From JAKAIY01 sp963809385 (GTDB taxonomy: Bacteria; Chloroflexota; Ktedonobacteria; Ktedonobacterales; JADMIN01): a stretch of 64,000 bases of DNA. Below are positions 8,412 through 17,652 of this stretch, one piece after another. The notes under the pieces are model-generated. The model saw only the letters and a list, made by a program, of their open reading frames with translations. It was not told the DNA's origin and did not search any database. Within the stretch, counting starts at the first letter, position 1; every line of letters starts with the position of its first letter. A program made the position numbers and the translations under genes. Where the stretch lies: positions 1 through 64,000 of the forward strand of contig CAWEJL010000007.1 in the NCBI GenBank assembly GCA_963809385.1. Reading direction: 5' to 3'.

Positions 8412-9416
8412 ATGCGGTTCGTCGTTGGGGTAGATGGTGGCGGCACGAAGACCGCCGCCGCGGTGGTCGGGGATGACCTGGGCGTAATCGGGACCGCCGT
8501 CGCGGGACCATCCAATTATCGCTCGGTGGGCATGGAGGCCGCGAGCCAGGGTATTTCTGAGGCGGTGTCTCAGGCGCTGCGCGTGGCGGATGTGCCGCTG
8601 GGCCAGGTTGAGGCGATTTGCATGTGCCTCTCCGGGTTCGATACCGAGCTGGATATTCCCGTGCCGCAGCGCGCCGTCACACTGCTCGGTTTTACTGGCG
8701 AGGCGATTTTTGAGAATGATGTCGTCGGCGCCTGGGCGGGCGTCACCGGCGGCGATCCCGGTGTCGTCGCCATATCCGGAACAGGCGCCACCGCGCTTGG
8801 GATGAACGCGCGTGGTGAGTTCTGGCGCACCGACGGTTGGGACTATGTCCTCGGTGACGCGGGCAGCGGCTATCGCATCGGCCTCGATGGCATCCATGAG
8901 GCGATGAAGATGCTGGATGGCCGCCGGCCGCCCACACGCCTGCTCGGCAAGCTCGCCGCTTTCTACAGTGTGGATGACGCGCTGGGCATGCGACGCCTGG
9001 CCGATAGCGGCGCCCTCGGCAAGCTGCACATCGCCGATTTCTCGCGCCATGTCTCCGAGGCGGCGGACGAGGGTGACCTGGTTGCGCAGGATATCCTGCG
9101 GCAGGCGTCGAGCGACATCGCCCACGATATCGAGGCGATTGTCGCCCAGCTTGGCATGCGCGACGACGTCTTCCCCGTCGGCGCTGTCGGCAGTGTCTTC
9201 AAGTCTTCCACCTATGTGATGGAGCCGCTGCGGGCGGCTATCGCGCGGATCGCGCCACGCGCCACGCTGGCAGCTCCGCGCTATCCGCCGGAGGTTGGCG
9301 CCGCGATTGTCGCCCAGCGCCGCCTCGCCGATGGCGACCTCAGCTCCTGGACGCTGGGCGGCGGCAAGCGCCACATTCGCCGCGGCTTCCGCATTAGCCA
9401 GCTTTCCATCAGTTGA
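8412..9416 (+). CDS. N-acetylglucosamine kinase-like protein (BadF/BcrA ATPase family)
   Basis: Predicted ATP-dependent sugar kinase of the ASKHA fold, possibly phosphorylating GlcNAc from cell-wall turnover. 334 residues. Visible: phosphate-1 loop VGVDGGGTKT at residues 4-13, the domain-1 segment FENDVVGAWAG, phosphate-2 AISGTGATALG, and GDAGSGYRIG, the GlcNAc-kinase-type sugar loop; the adenosine motif VGAVGSVF lies near residue 257. Start at 8412 follows GAGGAG at seven to eight bases. Substrate is inferred from family resemblance only; glucosamine kinases share these motifs. Confidence 0.85.
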   Translation: MRFVVGVDGGGTKTAAAVVGDDLGVIGTAVAGPSNYRSVGMEAASQGISEAVSQALRVADVPLGQVEAICMCLSGFDTELDIPVPQRAVTLLGFTGEAIFENDVVGAWAGVTGGDPGVVAISGTGATALGMNARGEFWRTDGWDYVLGDAGSGYRIGLDGIHEAMKMLDGRRPPTRLLGKLAAFYSVDDALGMRRLADSGALGKLHIADFSRHVSEAADEGDLVAQDILRQASSDIAHDIEAIVAQLGMRDDVFPVGAVGSVFKSSTYVMEPLRAAIARIAPRATLAAPRYPPEVGAAIVAQRRLADGDLSSWTLGGGKRHIRRGFRISQLSIS

Positions 9417-9430
9417 GATGGCCCGCCGCG
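9383..9430 (+). repeat. Degenerate direct repeat, copy 1 (kinase gene 3' end)
   Basis: A 48-bp stretch covering the last codons of the sugar kinase gene and the bases after its stop. It aligns with 10436-10483 at roughly 38 of 48 positions, including CGGCTTCCGC, AGTTGAG and CCCGCCGCG. Confidence 0.65.
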
Positions 9431-9551
9431 CTGGCCTGCGCCGCGTGTTCCAGATCACGCCAGCGGAGCGCGAGTGTGGCTCGGCGCTGCCGGAACGTAG
9501 TATGTTGGTTGGGTATCAAGTGGGTGAGACTCAGATCAGACGGAGGCTGCG

Positions 9552-10403
9552 ATGCGGAATATGCGGGCGGCGCGTGTCGGCGCCGCGCAGATAACGATGC
9601 TCAACGCGGGTGATATGCGCCTGCGTCTTGCGGAGGAGATGGCGGTATCTGAATCGGTGTGGCGTCCCCAGTATACCGAGCTCTTCGATCAACCTGGCGT
9701 CTGTCCGAGCCTGAGCGTGTACATCGAGTATCAAGACGCCCGAATTTTGGTGGATGCGAACGATTATCGCGCCACCATGACACCCGATTCCTCATACGCT
9801 CTGGATGGCTACACTCCGCCGCCCGCTATTCCCGCCCAGCTCGCCAGCCTCGGCGTTCGGCCAGAGGACATCACCCATATGGTGATTACCCATGCCCATT
9901 GGGATCATTACGCTGGAGCTACGACGCCCACTGACAGCGGCGAGTACGCGCCTACATACCCGCGAGCGCGCTACTACCTCGGCGCCGCCGATTGGATGGA
10001 CGCTGAAGTCCAAACGGCGTTGCAGGATCAGACGTCACTGGAAGCGCGCACGCTGGGCGTGCTTCATGAGCGCGGTCTGCTCCAGCACGTCAAGACGCGA
10101 GAGTCCATCGCGGACGGGATCGATATTCTGCCAGCGCCGGGCGAGACTCCTGGGCACCAGATCGTGCGCGTCCACTCGGAAGGCGAGACGCTCTACGTGC
10201 TTGGGGACCTGTTTCATCATGCCATCGAGATAGAGCATCCTGAGTGGATGGTGACCTGGGCCGACGCCGAAAGCATGCGGGCGACAAGGCGCTGGCTGAT
10301 GCGGGATGCGGTCGCCGAGCGCGCGCTGCTGATCGCCGCCCATATCGCCGCTCCCGGCCGCATTGAGCGCGCGGGCGAGGACCTGCGGTGGAGCGACGCA
10401 TGA
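9552..10403 (+). CDS. MBL-fold hydrolase, lactonase-like
   Basis: A 283-residue metallo-beta-lactamase-fold enzyme. Two-zinc ligands are visible: THAHWDHYAG (about residue 113), PGETPGHQ (about 197), GDLFHH with the bridging Asp (about 219), and a last His in IAAHIAAPG. The spacing and YYLGAADWMD insert resemble the AHL-lactonase-like branch, so hydrolysis of a lactone or similar ester is possible; no substrate can be assigned. Start at 9552 follows GGAGG at five bases; MLNAGDM at 9600 is a weaker alternative. It is flanked by the two copies of a 48-bp degenerate repeat. Confidence 0.85.
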   Translation: MRNMRAARVGAAQITMLNAGDMRLRLAEEMAVSESVWRPQYTELFDQPGVCPSLSVYIEYQDARILVDANDYRATMTPDSSYALDGYTPPPAIPAQLASLGVRPEDITHMVITHAHWDHYAGATTPTDSGEYAPTYPRARYYLGAADWMDAEVQTALQDQTSLEARTLGVLHERGLLQHVKTRESIADGIDILPAPGETPGHQIVRVHSEGETLYVLGDLFHHAIEIEHPEWMVTWADAESMRATRRWLMRDAVAERALLIAAHIAAPGRIERAGEDLRWSDA

Positions 10404-10435
10404 GACGGTGATGAGCTGAGGGATAGAAGCAACGG

Positions 10436-10483
10436 CGGCTTCCGCGTCAGCCAGTTCGCCGGCAGTTGAGGCCGCCCGCCGCG
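10436..10483 (+). repeat. Degenerate direct repeat, copy 2 (kinase tail remnant)
   Basis: Resembles 9383-9430. In frame it would encode GGFRVSQFAGS followed by TGA, mirroring the kinase C-terminus RGFRISQLSIS, so it looks like the leftover 3' end of a second kinase copy. Confidence 0.6.
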
Positions 10484-10571
10484 TTTGACACCGGGCGGGA
10501 CGCCACATACAATGCCCTTGCGCCAGAACCACGCAGGCGCGTGAGGCGTACGGCGAACAGTTGGGGGACGC

Positions 10572-11189
10572 ATGAGCGTGGAGTCGGCAGTCGTGAAGAA
10601 GCCGCCGCGACAGATAGTCGCGGCGGCGGTCTCGGCCATCGTTCATCCGGTGGCGCTGCCGCTCCTGACGCTGGCGGTGGTGACGTATACCACTCCTGGC
10701 GGCACGATCCAGCGAAGCGTCCTGCTCGCGGTGGCCGCGTTGCTGCTGACGGCTCTCCCGGTGGCCGCGCTGGTCGGCTACCAGGTGGCGCGGGGTCGCT
10801 GGACGGACCTCGATGTCAGCGTGCGTGAGCAACGCTATCTCCTGTACCCCATTGGCCTGGTCTGCGCCGCGCTGATGATCGCCGTCTTCGTGGCGATGCG
10901 CGCGCCCGTACCCGCCATGGTCACCGCGCTCACGATGGCGCTCGCCAACGGCGTGGACGGCGTGATCAACTTCGCCTACAAGGTATCGGCCCACACCACC
11001 GCGGCCGCCGCCTGCGCCGCGCTGTTATGGCTGTATTCGCCAGGCTGGGGCCTGCCAGTCGCCATCGCCGCCGCGCTTGTTGGATGGTCGCGTGTCGAGC
11101 TAGGCCGCCACACGACCGGGCAGGTGATCCTGGGTTGGGCCGTCGGCGTCGCCAGCGCCCTCGCGGTGTATTTCCTCTACAACGCCTGA
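10572..11189 (+). CDS. PAP2-superfamily integral membrane protein
   Basis: 205 residues with about five hydrophobic spans (around 15-35, 50-70, 95-120, 140-160, 185-203). The C-terminal half has the lipid-phosphatase arrangement: a basic first motif (VREQRYLLYP), SAHTT in place of SGH, and SRVELGRHTTGQVILGW as the third motif with Arg and His. The motif 2 glycine is replaced, so activity on an isoprenyl or lipid phosphate is only possible. Start at 10572 has GGGGGA just upstream. It converges with the XRE/NB-ARC gene, with 11 bp between stops. Confidence 0.75.
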   Translation: MSVESAVVKKPPRQIVAAAVSAIVHPVALPLLTLAVVTYTTPGGTIQRSVLLAVAALLLTALPVAALVGYQVARGRWTDLDVSVREQRYLLYPIGLVCAALMIAVFVAMRAPVPAMVTALTMALANGVDGVINFAYKVSAHTTAAAACAALLWLYSPGWGLPVAIAAALVGWSRVELGRHTTGQVILGWAVGVASALAVYFLYNA

Positions 11190-11200
11190 GTAGGTTTTAT

Positions 11201-13508
11201 TCAAGCCTCCAGCGCATCCGCCAGCGCGGCTTCGATCGCCCGCGTGAGCGTGAGCGCACTCCCCGCCGCCCATGTCGCGTCCGCCACAGGTTGGCCCAGC
11301 GCCGCGCGCGCGCTCGCGAGCGTCCGCTCAACGACGGCGCGCTCCGCCGGTGGCAGAGGCGCGCGCGCTTCGTCACGCAGGCGTGAGGCCGCGGCGCAGA
11401 GCGTGATGACGCGCTCGAAGTGGCCGCTCTCGCTGGCGACAGCGGCCAGCCCCTCTAGGCAGAGCGCGACATAGACCGGATTGCCCAACTTCTCCTGCGC
11501 CGCCAGGCTCTCGCGGTAGAGCCGCTCCGCTCGTGCGCCATCTCCCCGCTCGCGCGCCACATGCCCCAGGCTAATTAGCACGTTCGAGACAGCCCAGTCC
11601 GAGCCGAGCGCCCGCGAATGCGTCAGGCCCTCCTCCAGCAACGTTTCCGCGCGTATAAGCTCGCCCCGCTGGCGCAAGAGCGTGGCAAGTCCCATGATGG
11701 CCCGCGTGACGCCCGCGGAATCGTCCAGCTCGCGGCAGAGCGTTAGACTCCGCTCGAAAAGCCCCTCCGCGCGCACGTCATCGCCCTGCGCTCGCAGCGC
11801 GTCGCCCAGGCTGTAGAGCGCCGCCGCTTCGGCGCCCCGCTCGCCCAGCCGCCGGGCTAATGTCAGGCTCTCATCCGCCAGCCGTTCCGCTCCCGCGTAG
11901 TCGCCGCGCGCGCTCGCGAACAAACTTGCGCCAAAGAGCGCTCCCAAGCGCATCGGCGCCAGCGCTGCCTCATTCCCAGGCCCCGCCCCAGGTTCCGCGC
12001 TTAGCTCCAGGAGCTCGCTTAGCCGGGCGCTCCCTTCCTCGATGTATCCGCGCTCATACCATGGCCTGCCCACACCTTGCATCACCAGCAGCCCTAGCCC
12101 CGCTTCATGGCGCTCAATCGCCCACGCCAGCGCCGCCCGCGCATTGGCGAACTCAACCGCGATCAACTCATCGCTCGCGCCCTGCTCCTGATTCCCTACG
12201 GCCTGGCCCCAACGCGCGTAATACTCGGCGTGGCGCCGGCGCAGTGGCTCTAGCTCGCCGCCCGCCTCAGCCTGCTCCAGCGCGTATTCACGGATCGTCT
12301 CCAGCATCGTGAAGCGTGGCGAGCCTTCGCTGGCGCCGTCCGCATGGATCAGGCTCTTGTCCACCAGCGATTCGAGGAGCGTGAGCGTCTCAGCTTCATC
12401 CGCCACGCCACAGACGGCCTCAGCCGCTTCGAGCGTCCAGCCGCCGGAGAAGATTGCGAGGGCGCGGAACAGGCGCCGCTGGGCCTCGTCGAGCAGGTCA
12501 TAGCTCCAGGCGATGGCGCCGCGAACTGTCCGGTGTCGCTCTGGCGTATCCACCGGCCCGCCCGCCAGCAAGGGGAGCCGCCGCTCCAGTCGCTCTAACA
12601 GTGGGGCGGGCGGCAACGTCTTGATGTGCGCGGCGGCAAGCTCGACGGCCAGCGGCAGACGGTCCAGCCGCTCGCAGATCCGCGCGACCACCGCCTCCGC
12701 CTCTGGCGTCAGCGTCAAGGTAGGTCGCGCCGCACGCGCGCGCAGGAGAAACAATTCGACCGCCGCCTCGATCGCCAGCGGGGTGACCTCCCACTCGCGC
12801 TCGCCGCGCAGGCGCAGCGGCGCGCGGCTGGTGATGAGCGCCTTGACACCGGGACAAGCCGCCAGCAGGCCGCCAACCAGCGGCGCGGCCACCAGCAGAT
12901 GCTCGAAGTTGTCGAGTGTCAGCAGCATCCGTTCTGGAGCGCAGATAGGTGGTGAGCGTCTCGCTCAGCGGCTGGCCGGATGTTTCCCGCAGACCCAGCG
13001 CTTCGGCGATGGCCCGCGCGACCAGCCCTGGCTCGCGGACATCCTCCAGCATCACCACGCAGACCTCATCCGCGAACTGGTCGGCGACGTCATCCGCCAC
13101 CCGCAGCGCCAGGCGTGTCTTGCCCGCGCCGCCTGGCCCCGTCAGCGTCAGTAGTCGGGTATTCGGGTCGCGCAGCAGCGCCTCTATCTGGCGGAGATCC
13201 TCCTCGCGCCCGATGAGCGGCGTCAAGTAGGCGGGCGCGCTGCGCGAGGCGTCATCCGCGACGCTCCCGGCTGCGGCTGGGAACGCGGCTGCGGTGAGCG
13301 CGGCGCGCTGGCGCGGGGCGAGGGAGAGCGCCTGCGCCAGCAGATCGAGTGTATCGTGGCGTGGCGCGCGGTTGACGCCGCGCTCCAGGTCGCTGATCGC
13401 GCGCACGCTCACGCTAGCGCGCTCGGCTAGCGCTTCCTGCGTCAGCGCGCGGGCCAGCCGGTAGCGCTTGAGCAGCGCGCCAAAGGCGCTCTCTGGTTCG
13501 GCGCTCAT
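11201..13508 (-). pseudogene. XRE-NB-ARC-TPR transcriptional regulator, one frameshift
   Basis: A STAND-type regulator: XRE helix-turn-helix (residues about 10-65; LTQEALAERASVSVRAISDLERG), an NB-ARC ATPase starting PLIGREEDLRQIEALL with Walker A TGPGGAGKTRLAL, then Walker B LLTLDNFEHLL, sensor ITSRAPLRLRGE, RLPLAVELAAAHI, and a C-terminal TPR array (about eight units, e.g. GDYAGAERLADESLTLARRLGE). The N-terminal piece reads to about 12940 (TTYLRS), where the frame shifts and Walker B continues in another frame from 12928. Everything else is conserved to the natural end. Start MSAEPES at 13508. A single indel between Walker A and B would abolish function unless it is an assembly error. Confidence 0.85.
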
Positions 13509-13742
13509 CAATCTCACCCTTCCGCGGTTCACCGGCGCGAGGACTTCGCGCGCCAGTGAAGGCCGTGTCTGCCATGATAGCACGCGCGCCTCGTCTGTCC
13601 ATCCGCAAAGATGTGGGCTGAGATGTGGGTCAACCGCATGGCGCGAGACGCCCGCGCCCCGTATCGTGGGAGTCAGCGGAGATCTGACACAGCCCTATTT
13701 GGGCGTGGAGAGTCCAGGCCCGCGAGATGGAGGAGCGCGATT

Positions 13743-14258
13743 ATGAGCGATACAGTATCCGAGCAGTCCGCCCGCGTGGCGTCGGGTGAAGCGCGGCGAC
13801 GCGCCGACAGCCCCGGCGTGCGAATCCCCCCGCCCGTCATCTACATTCTGGTGTTCCTGGTTGGGTATTTCCTGCAATCGCGGTTTCCGCTGCCGTTCCT
13901 TCCCCGCCCCTACGACATCGCGCTAGGAATCGCGGCGCTCGCGCCCGGCGCGGCGCTCGTCATCTCCAGCATCGTGACGCTGGTGCGAGGCAAGGGCACG
14001 CTCAACACGAATGGCGCGTCGGCGGCGCTGGTCACCACCGGAGTGTATCGCATCTCGCGCAATCCCATGTACGCCGGGCTCGCGCTCGAGTACACGGGAG
14101 TCGCGGCGCTGCTCGGTCTAACATGGACGCTGGCGTTCCTGCCGCTGCTCATCATCTATACGCAGGTCGCCGTCATTCTGCCCGAAGAGCGTTTTCTCAC
14201 GCGCCACTTCGGTGACGCCTATCGCGCGTATATGTCCCAGGTGCGCCGCTGGCTCTAA
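13743..14258 (+). CDS. Isoprenylcysteine carboxyl methyltransferase-like membrane protein
   Basis: 171 residues with about four hydrophobic helices. The C-terminal half carries the ICMT/PEMT signature: TTGVYRISRNPMYAGLAL, then a membrane hairpin and PEERFLTRHFGDAYRAYMSQVRRWL, the SAM and substrate pocket. In bacteria these enzymes methylate unknown small substrates. The start at 13743 is set by AGGAG eight bases upstream; the frame is open further upstream but lacks hydrophobic or conserved sequence. Confidence 0.85.
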   Translation: MSDTVSEQSARVASGEARRRADSPGVRIPPPVIYILVFLVGYFLQSRFPLPFLPRPYDIALGIAALAPGAALVISSIVTLVRGKGTLNTNGASAALVTTGVYRISRNPMYAGLALEYTGVAALLGLTWTLAFLPLLIIYTQVAVILPEERFLTRHFGDAYRAYMSQVRRWL

Positions 14259-14277
14259 GCCCTGGTCGCGACGCGCG

Positions 14278-14994
14278 CTAGAGCAGCAGCAGCCCGCGCC
14301 GCGCCGCCGTTGTCACCGCTTCCGTGCGGCTGGCGGCGCCCAGCTTGGCCATGATCGCCGAGACGTGGAACTTGACCGTATGCTCGCTGATGCGCAGGCG
14401 CTGGGCGATCTGTTTGTTGGGGATGCCCTGGGCTAGCAGCTGTAGCACTTCGCGCTCGCGGGCGGTTAGCGGCTCGTCACTGGTTTGGGCGGCTTCGAAG
14501 GCGATGCGTGGCCGCGCGATGGCCGCTAGCGCTTCCGTGGCCAGGCGGCGGTCCAGCACAGTCAGACCGCCGGCGACAGCGGTGGTGGCGGCGATGATCT
14601 CCTCTCCGCCCGCGTCTCGCGGCAGCGCGCCAAACGCCAGTCCCGCGCCCGTCACCAGCCGCGCCATCGTGATAGCGCGGCTCAGCGCGTCCTCTGATCC
14701 GCGCGGCTCATGCGCTCCACGCCGCTCCGAGCGCTCCGTCGCGCCTTCAGCCGCCCCAAGCGCGACCACGCCCCGCGCGGGCCGCACGCGATCGAGCCAG
14801 CCGCTGACCATCTCGGCGTCGGCGTTCCCATCCACCTCTACCAGCAGCACATCCACCTCGTCGTGTTCGGCCTCTCCGGCCTGCGGCGAGATGGTCGCGC
14901 CCTGCCCCACGACCGTCCAGCCTGGTTGCTCGCGCGCCAGCGCCGCCAGCCCCGCGCGAACGGTTGGATAGGGCGCCAGAATGTAAATTCGCAT
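14278..14994 (-). CDS. LuxR-family response-regulator-like transcription factor
   Basis: 238 residues. The C-terminal LuxR helix-turn-helix is textbook: LTAREREVLQLLAQGIPNKQIAQRLRISEHTVKFHVSAIMAKL (quoted in parts: LTAREREVLQLLAQG, NKQIAQRL, EHTVKFH). The N-terminal part (MRIYILAPYPTVRAGLAALA) looks like a receiver domain, but the phospho-acceptor region DVLLVEVDG and later parts are poorly conserved, and a low-complexity insert (about 85-110) interrupts it. It may therefore be a phosphorylation-independent regulator. The start at 14994 is the Met that begins the receiver fold. No histidine kinase is adjacent. Confidence 0.82.
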   Translation of the reverse strand: MRIYILAPYPTVRAGLAALAREQPGWTVVGQGATISPQAGEAEHDEVDVLLVEVDGNADAEMVSGWLDRVRPARGVVALGAAEGATERSERRGAHEPRGSEDALSRAITMARLVTGAGLAFGALPRDAGGEEIIAATTAVAGGLTVLDRRLATEALAAIARPRIAFEAAQTSDEPLTAREREVLQLLAQGIPNKQIAQRLRISEHTVKFHVSAIMAKLGAASRTEAVTTAARRGLLLL

Positions 14995-15089
14995 CCTCAC
15001 CCGCTCAATCAGTCGTGAACACGGCAGCGCGGGCATAAATGGCCAGCGCACGTGGACGGCGGCGTCAATGCCGTGTCATGTCACCGTTA

Positions 15090-15134
15090 GCGCGCTTTGC
15101 GGGGAGGGATGAGCTCCATCCCCGCAAAGCGCGC
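15090..15134 (-). terminator. Hairpin after the first HtrA-like gene
   Basis: A perfect 16-bp stem (15090-15105 with 15119-15134, GCGCGCTTTGCGGGGA) around a 13-base loop, between the stop of the protease gene and the luxR-type gene. There is no T tract, so it may be a Rho-independent-like pause or an mRNA-stabilising hairpin. Confidence 0.6.
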
Positions 15135-15171
15135 CGGCCCGTTAGGGCCACGGTTACGCCCGAGGTCGCGC

Positions 15172-16191
15172 TCAGGCCGCCGCGCGCTGCGTAGGCGTCA
15201 GTGTCAGCGTTAGCCGCTGGCCGCCGCGCAACACGTCGAGCGCGCGGGGCTGCCCTGCCGTTCCATGCCGGTTCAGCAGCCGCGCGAGCTGGTCGGCGCC
15301 CGCGATGGCGCGCCCATCCACCGCCAGCAGCGCATCGCCAATCAGTATACCCGCCGCCTCAGCCGGGCCGTCCGGTTCGACGCCGATCACCAGCGCCACT
15401 GTCTCGCTCGCGACGCCGAATCGCTGGCGCTGCCCCTCGGTCAGCGGGACCGTCTGGACCTGCACACCCAGGTAGGCGCGCTGGCCGCTGCGGCCCGACT
15501 CTTGGAGGAAGCGCGCGACCGTGTTGCTCGGCACGGCGAATCCCATGCCACCGCCCACCATCGTGTTGACGCCGATCACGCGCCCGCGCGCGTCGAGCAG
15601 CGGGCCGCCGGAGTTGCCAGGGTAGAGCCGGATATCCGCCTGCACCAGTGGCAGGCGCGCCATCCGGTTGCGCGGGCTCATCGGGCCTCGCTCATGCTCG
15701 GCGGGCTCCAGGTCGAGGTCTGGGTCCGCTGGGGCGTGCGCCGCGACGACGCCCGCCGTGACCGCGCCTTCCACGCCCAGGGGATTGCCGACGGCCATGA
15801 CGAACTCGCCAACGCGCAGCGCGCTGGAGTCGCCAATCGTCGCTGGCGCCAGGTCGCGCGCACGGGCGCGCAGGGCGGCCAGGTCGCGCTCAGGGTCCAG
15901 GGCGACCACACGCCCCTCGATCTCACGCCCGTCGCTCAGCTTGAGCGTCATGCGCTCCGAGCGCCCGGCGGCCACCACATGCGCATTGGTGATGACCGTC
16001 GCTTCGGACTCGCCGGATGCGTCCGGCGCGCCAGCCTCCCAGATGATCGCCGAGCCAATACCGCGCTGGCCCACCTGGACCTGCGCCACGCTCCGGCGAG
16101 CCCGCTCCGCCAGGCGCGCCGTCTCAGCGGAGAACGCCGCGAGGCTGACGCTCGCTGGCGCCGGAGTTGGGGAAATACCTACATCAGCCAT
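15172..16191 (-). CDS. HtrA-like trypsin-fold protease with PDZ domain (copy A)
   Basis: 339 residues: S1C protease domain then one C-terminal PDZ (about 245-335). The triad is complete: His in TNAHVV (about 69), Asp in DPERDLAALR (about 102) and Ser in LYPGNSGGPL (about 197). There is no signal peptide or N-terminal membrane span; the N-terminus is Ala/Pro rich then amphipathic, so the enzyme should be cytoplasmic unless a start is missed. AAAGGA lies 11 bases before the start. It sits downstream of a paralogue on the same strand, 190 bp apart, and the two probably arose by duplication. Confidence 0.9.
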   Translation of the reverse strand: MADVGISPTPAPASVSLAAFSAETARLAERARRSVAQVQVGQRGIGSAIIWEAGAPDASGESEATVITNAHVVAAGRSERMTLKLSDGREIEGRVVALDPERDLAALRARARDLAPATIGDSSALRVGEFVMAVGNPLGVEGAVTAGVVAAHAPADPDLDLEPAEHERGPMSPRNRMARLPLVQADIRLYPGNSGGPLLDARGRVIGVNTMVGGGMGFAVPSNTVARFLQESGRSGQRAYLGVQVQTVPLTEGQRQRFGVASETVALVIGVEPDGPAEAAGILIGDALLAVDGRAIAGADQLARLLNRHGTAGQPRALDVLRGGQRLTLTLTPTQRAAA

Positions 16192-16294
16192 CGCTGATGA
16201 CGTCCTTTCGCTGTGGGCCTAAGGCGGGAAAACGCCCCATCAACCCGGAAAGCATGAAGAGCTTGAATCGCCGCTGACGCCAGGGCCGCCGATC

Positions 16295-16334
16295 CCGCCA
16301 GCGCCGCTCCAGAGAGGATGAGCGGCGCTGGCGG
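16295..16334 (-). terminator. Hairpin between the two protease genes
   Basis: A perfect 14-bp stem CCGCCAGCGCCGCT / AGCGGCGCTGGCGG (16295-16308, 16321-16334) with a 12-base loop, 48 bp past the stop of the upstream protease gene. It lacks a T run. Confidence 0.5.
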
Positions 16335-16381
16335 AAGGAAAGCGTAGCTGTGGCGTTTCGCGGCGCGAATACCGCTGAGTC

Positions 16382-17341
16382 TTAGTCGCGCTCGCCGACG
16401 GTCAGCGAGGTCTCCGTTGGCTGGCCGCCGCGCAGCGCACGCACCGCCAGCGGCTGGCCGGGCGCGGTGGCTCCGAGCGCCGCCCGCAGCGCGTCAACGC
16501 TCGTGGCGGGCTGGCCGCTGACAGTGATGATGATGTCACCCATCAGCAGACCACCCTTCTCGGCGGGGCTATCACCCTCGACCGTTACGACCAGCAGCGC
16601 AGCCTCCTGCGAGACGCCAGCGGCCTGCGCCAGCGACGCGCTCAGGGGGACTTGCTGTGTGGCGACGCCGAGATAGCCGCGCCGCACGCGCCCGTGCGTC
16701 AGCAGCGTCGTTACGACGCGCCGGATCGTGGCGACCGGCAGCGCCGCGCTCTGTCGCGTCAGCCGCGAGCTGTTCAGGCCGACGAAGCGCCCCTCCATGT
16801 CCACCAGCGGGCCACCGGAGAAGCCGGGGTAGAGCGTCACATCGGCGAAGATGATGCCCTCGATCTGCGCGCCCTGCCACGAGCGGCGCGGTCCCTCGAT
16901 CGAGCTAACGACGCCGAACGAGACGCGCGGGCCGCCCTCTGTGGGCCGCCCAATCGCCAGCGCCAGATGCCCGACGCGCAGCGCGTCGGAGACAGTGATG
17001 GGCGCCGCGCCCTCACCGATTTCGCCTCCGGTCAGCCGCAGCACGGCCAGGTCGGTGCTGGGATCGCGTCCCACCAGCGCGGCGCGCGCTTGCCGACCAT
17101 CGGGAAGGGTGATGGCGATGTCGTCCTCGCGCTCGACGACATGATCGGCGGTGACGATCACGACCTCACTACCTGCCTGCCACAGCACACCGCTGGCCGA
17201 CTGGCGTGGGCGCGCGGCGACGGTGACGATCGAGCGTGAGGCGCGCTCGACGGCGTTCGCGAGCTGATCGGAGAACGCGCTCAGGCTAGAGGCGCTCTCC
17301 TGCCCGGCTGGCGCGGCTTGTTGTGTCTCTTCTTCTGTCAT
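16382..17341 (-). CDS. HtrA-like trypsin-fold protease with PDZ domain (copy B)
   Basis: 319 residues, same layout as its downstream neighbour: protease domain then PDZ (about 225-315). Triad: His in TADHVV (about 69), Asp in DPSTDLAVLRL and Ser in LYPGFSGGPL (the Asn before Ser in copy A is Phe here). No signal peptide: the N-terminus MTEEETQQAAPAGQE is acidic and soluble. I chose 17341 over MGDYFQ at 17359 because GGGAG lies about 10 bases before the inner Met and nothing precedes the outer one. The diverged oxyanion-loop residue suggests altered activity or regulation. Confidence 0.88.
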   Translation of the reverse strand: MTEEETQQAAPAGQESASSLSAFSDQLANAVERASRSIVTVAARPRQSASGVLWQAGSEVVIVTADHVVEREDDIAITLPDGRQARAALVGRDPSTDLAVLRLTGGEIGEGAAPITVSDALRVGHLALAIGRPTEGGPRVSFGVVSSIEGPRRSWQGAQIEGIIFADVTLYPGFSGGPLVDMEGRFVGLNSSRLTRQSAALPVATIRRVVTTLLTHGRVRRGYLGVATQQVPLSASLAQAAGVSQEAALLVVTVEGDSPAEKGGLLMGDIIITVSGQPATSVDALRAALGATAPGQPLAVRALRGGQPTETSLTVGERD

Positions 17342-17652
17342 CTGAAAATAGTCTCCCATTGGTGAGAAGCCCTTAGCTTTTCACGGTCTCCGTCGCGCGC
17401 CAGATCATCCGGCGCGACTGTCACTCAGGACGATACGCCGTAACGCATGGCGGCGGCATCGCGCGTTGGGCCAGTACGTTCCCTGGTCACTTGACCAGTG
17501 CGCGCCGCTGGTGGTTCGGCCAGGGGCGTTGGATCCGCTGTTTCTGTCCCTGCCGCTCCCTTGCGCGAGTGGCGCCTGGAGCGTAACCTTGGAGAGCGGA
17601 AATCGCTCAATTGGTGTGGCGTGTTTCATGAGGATACAGCGGGAGAATACGG

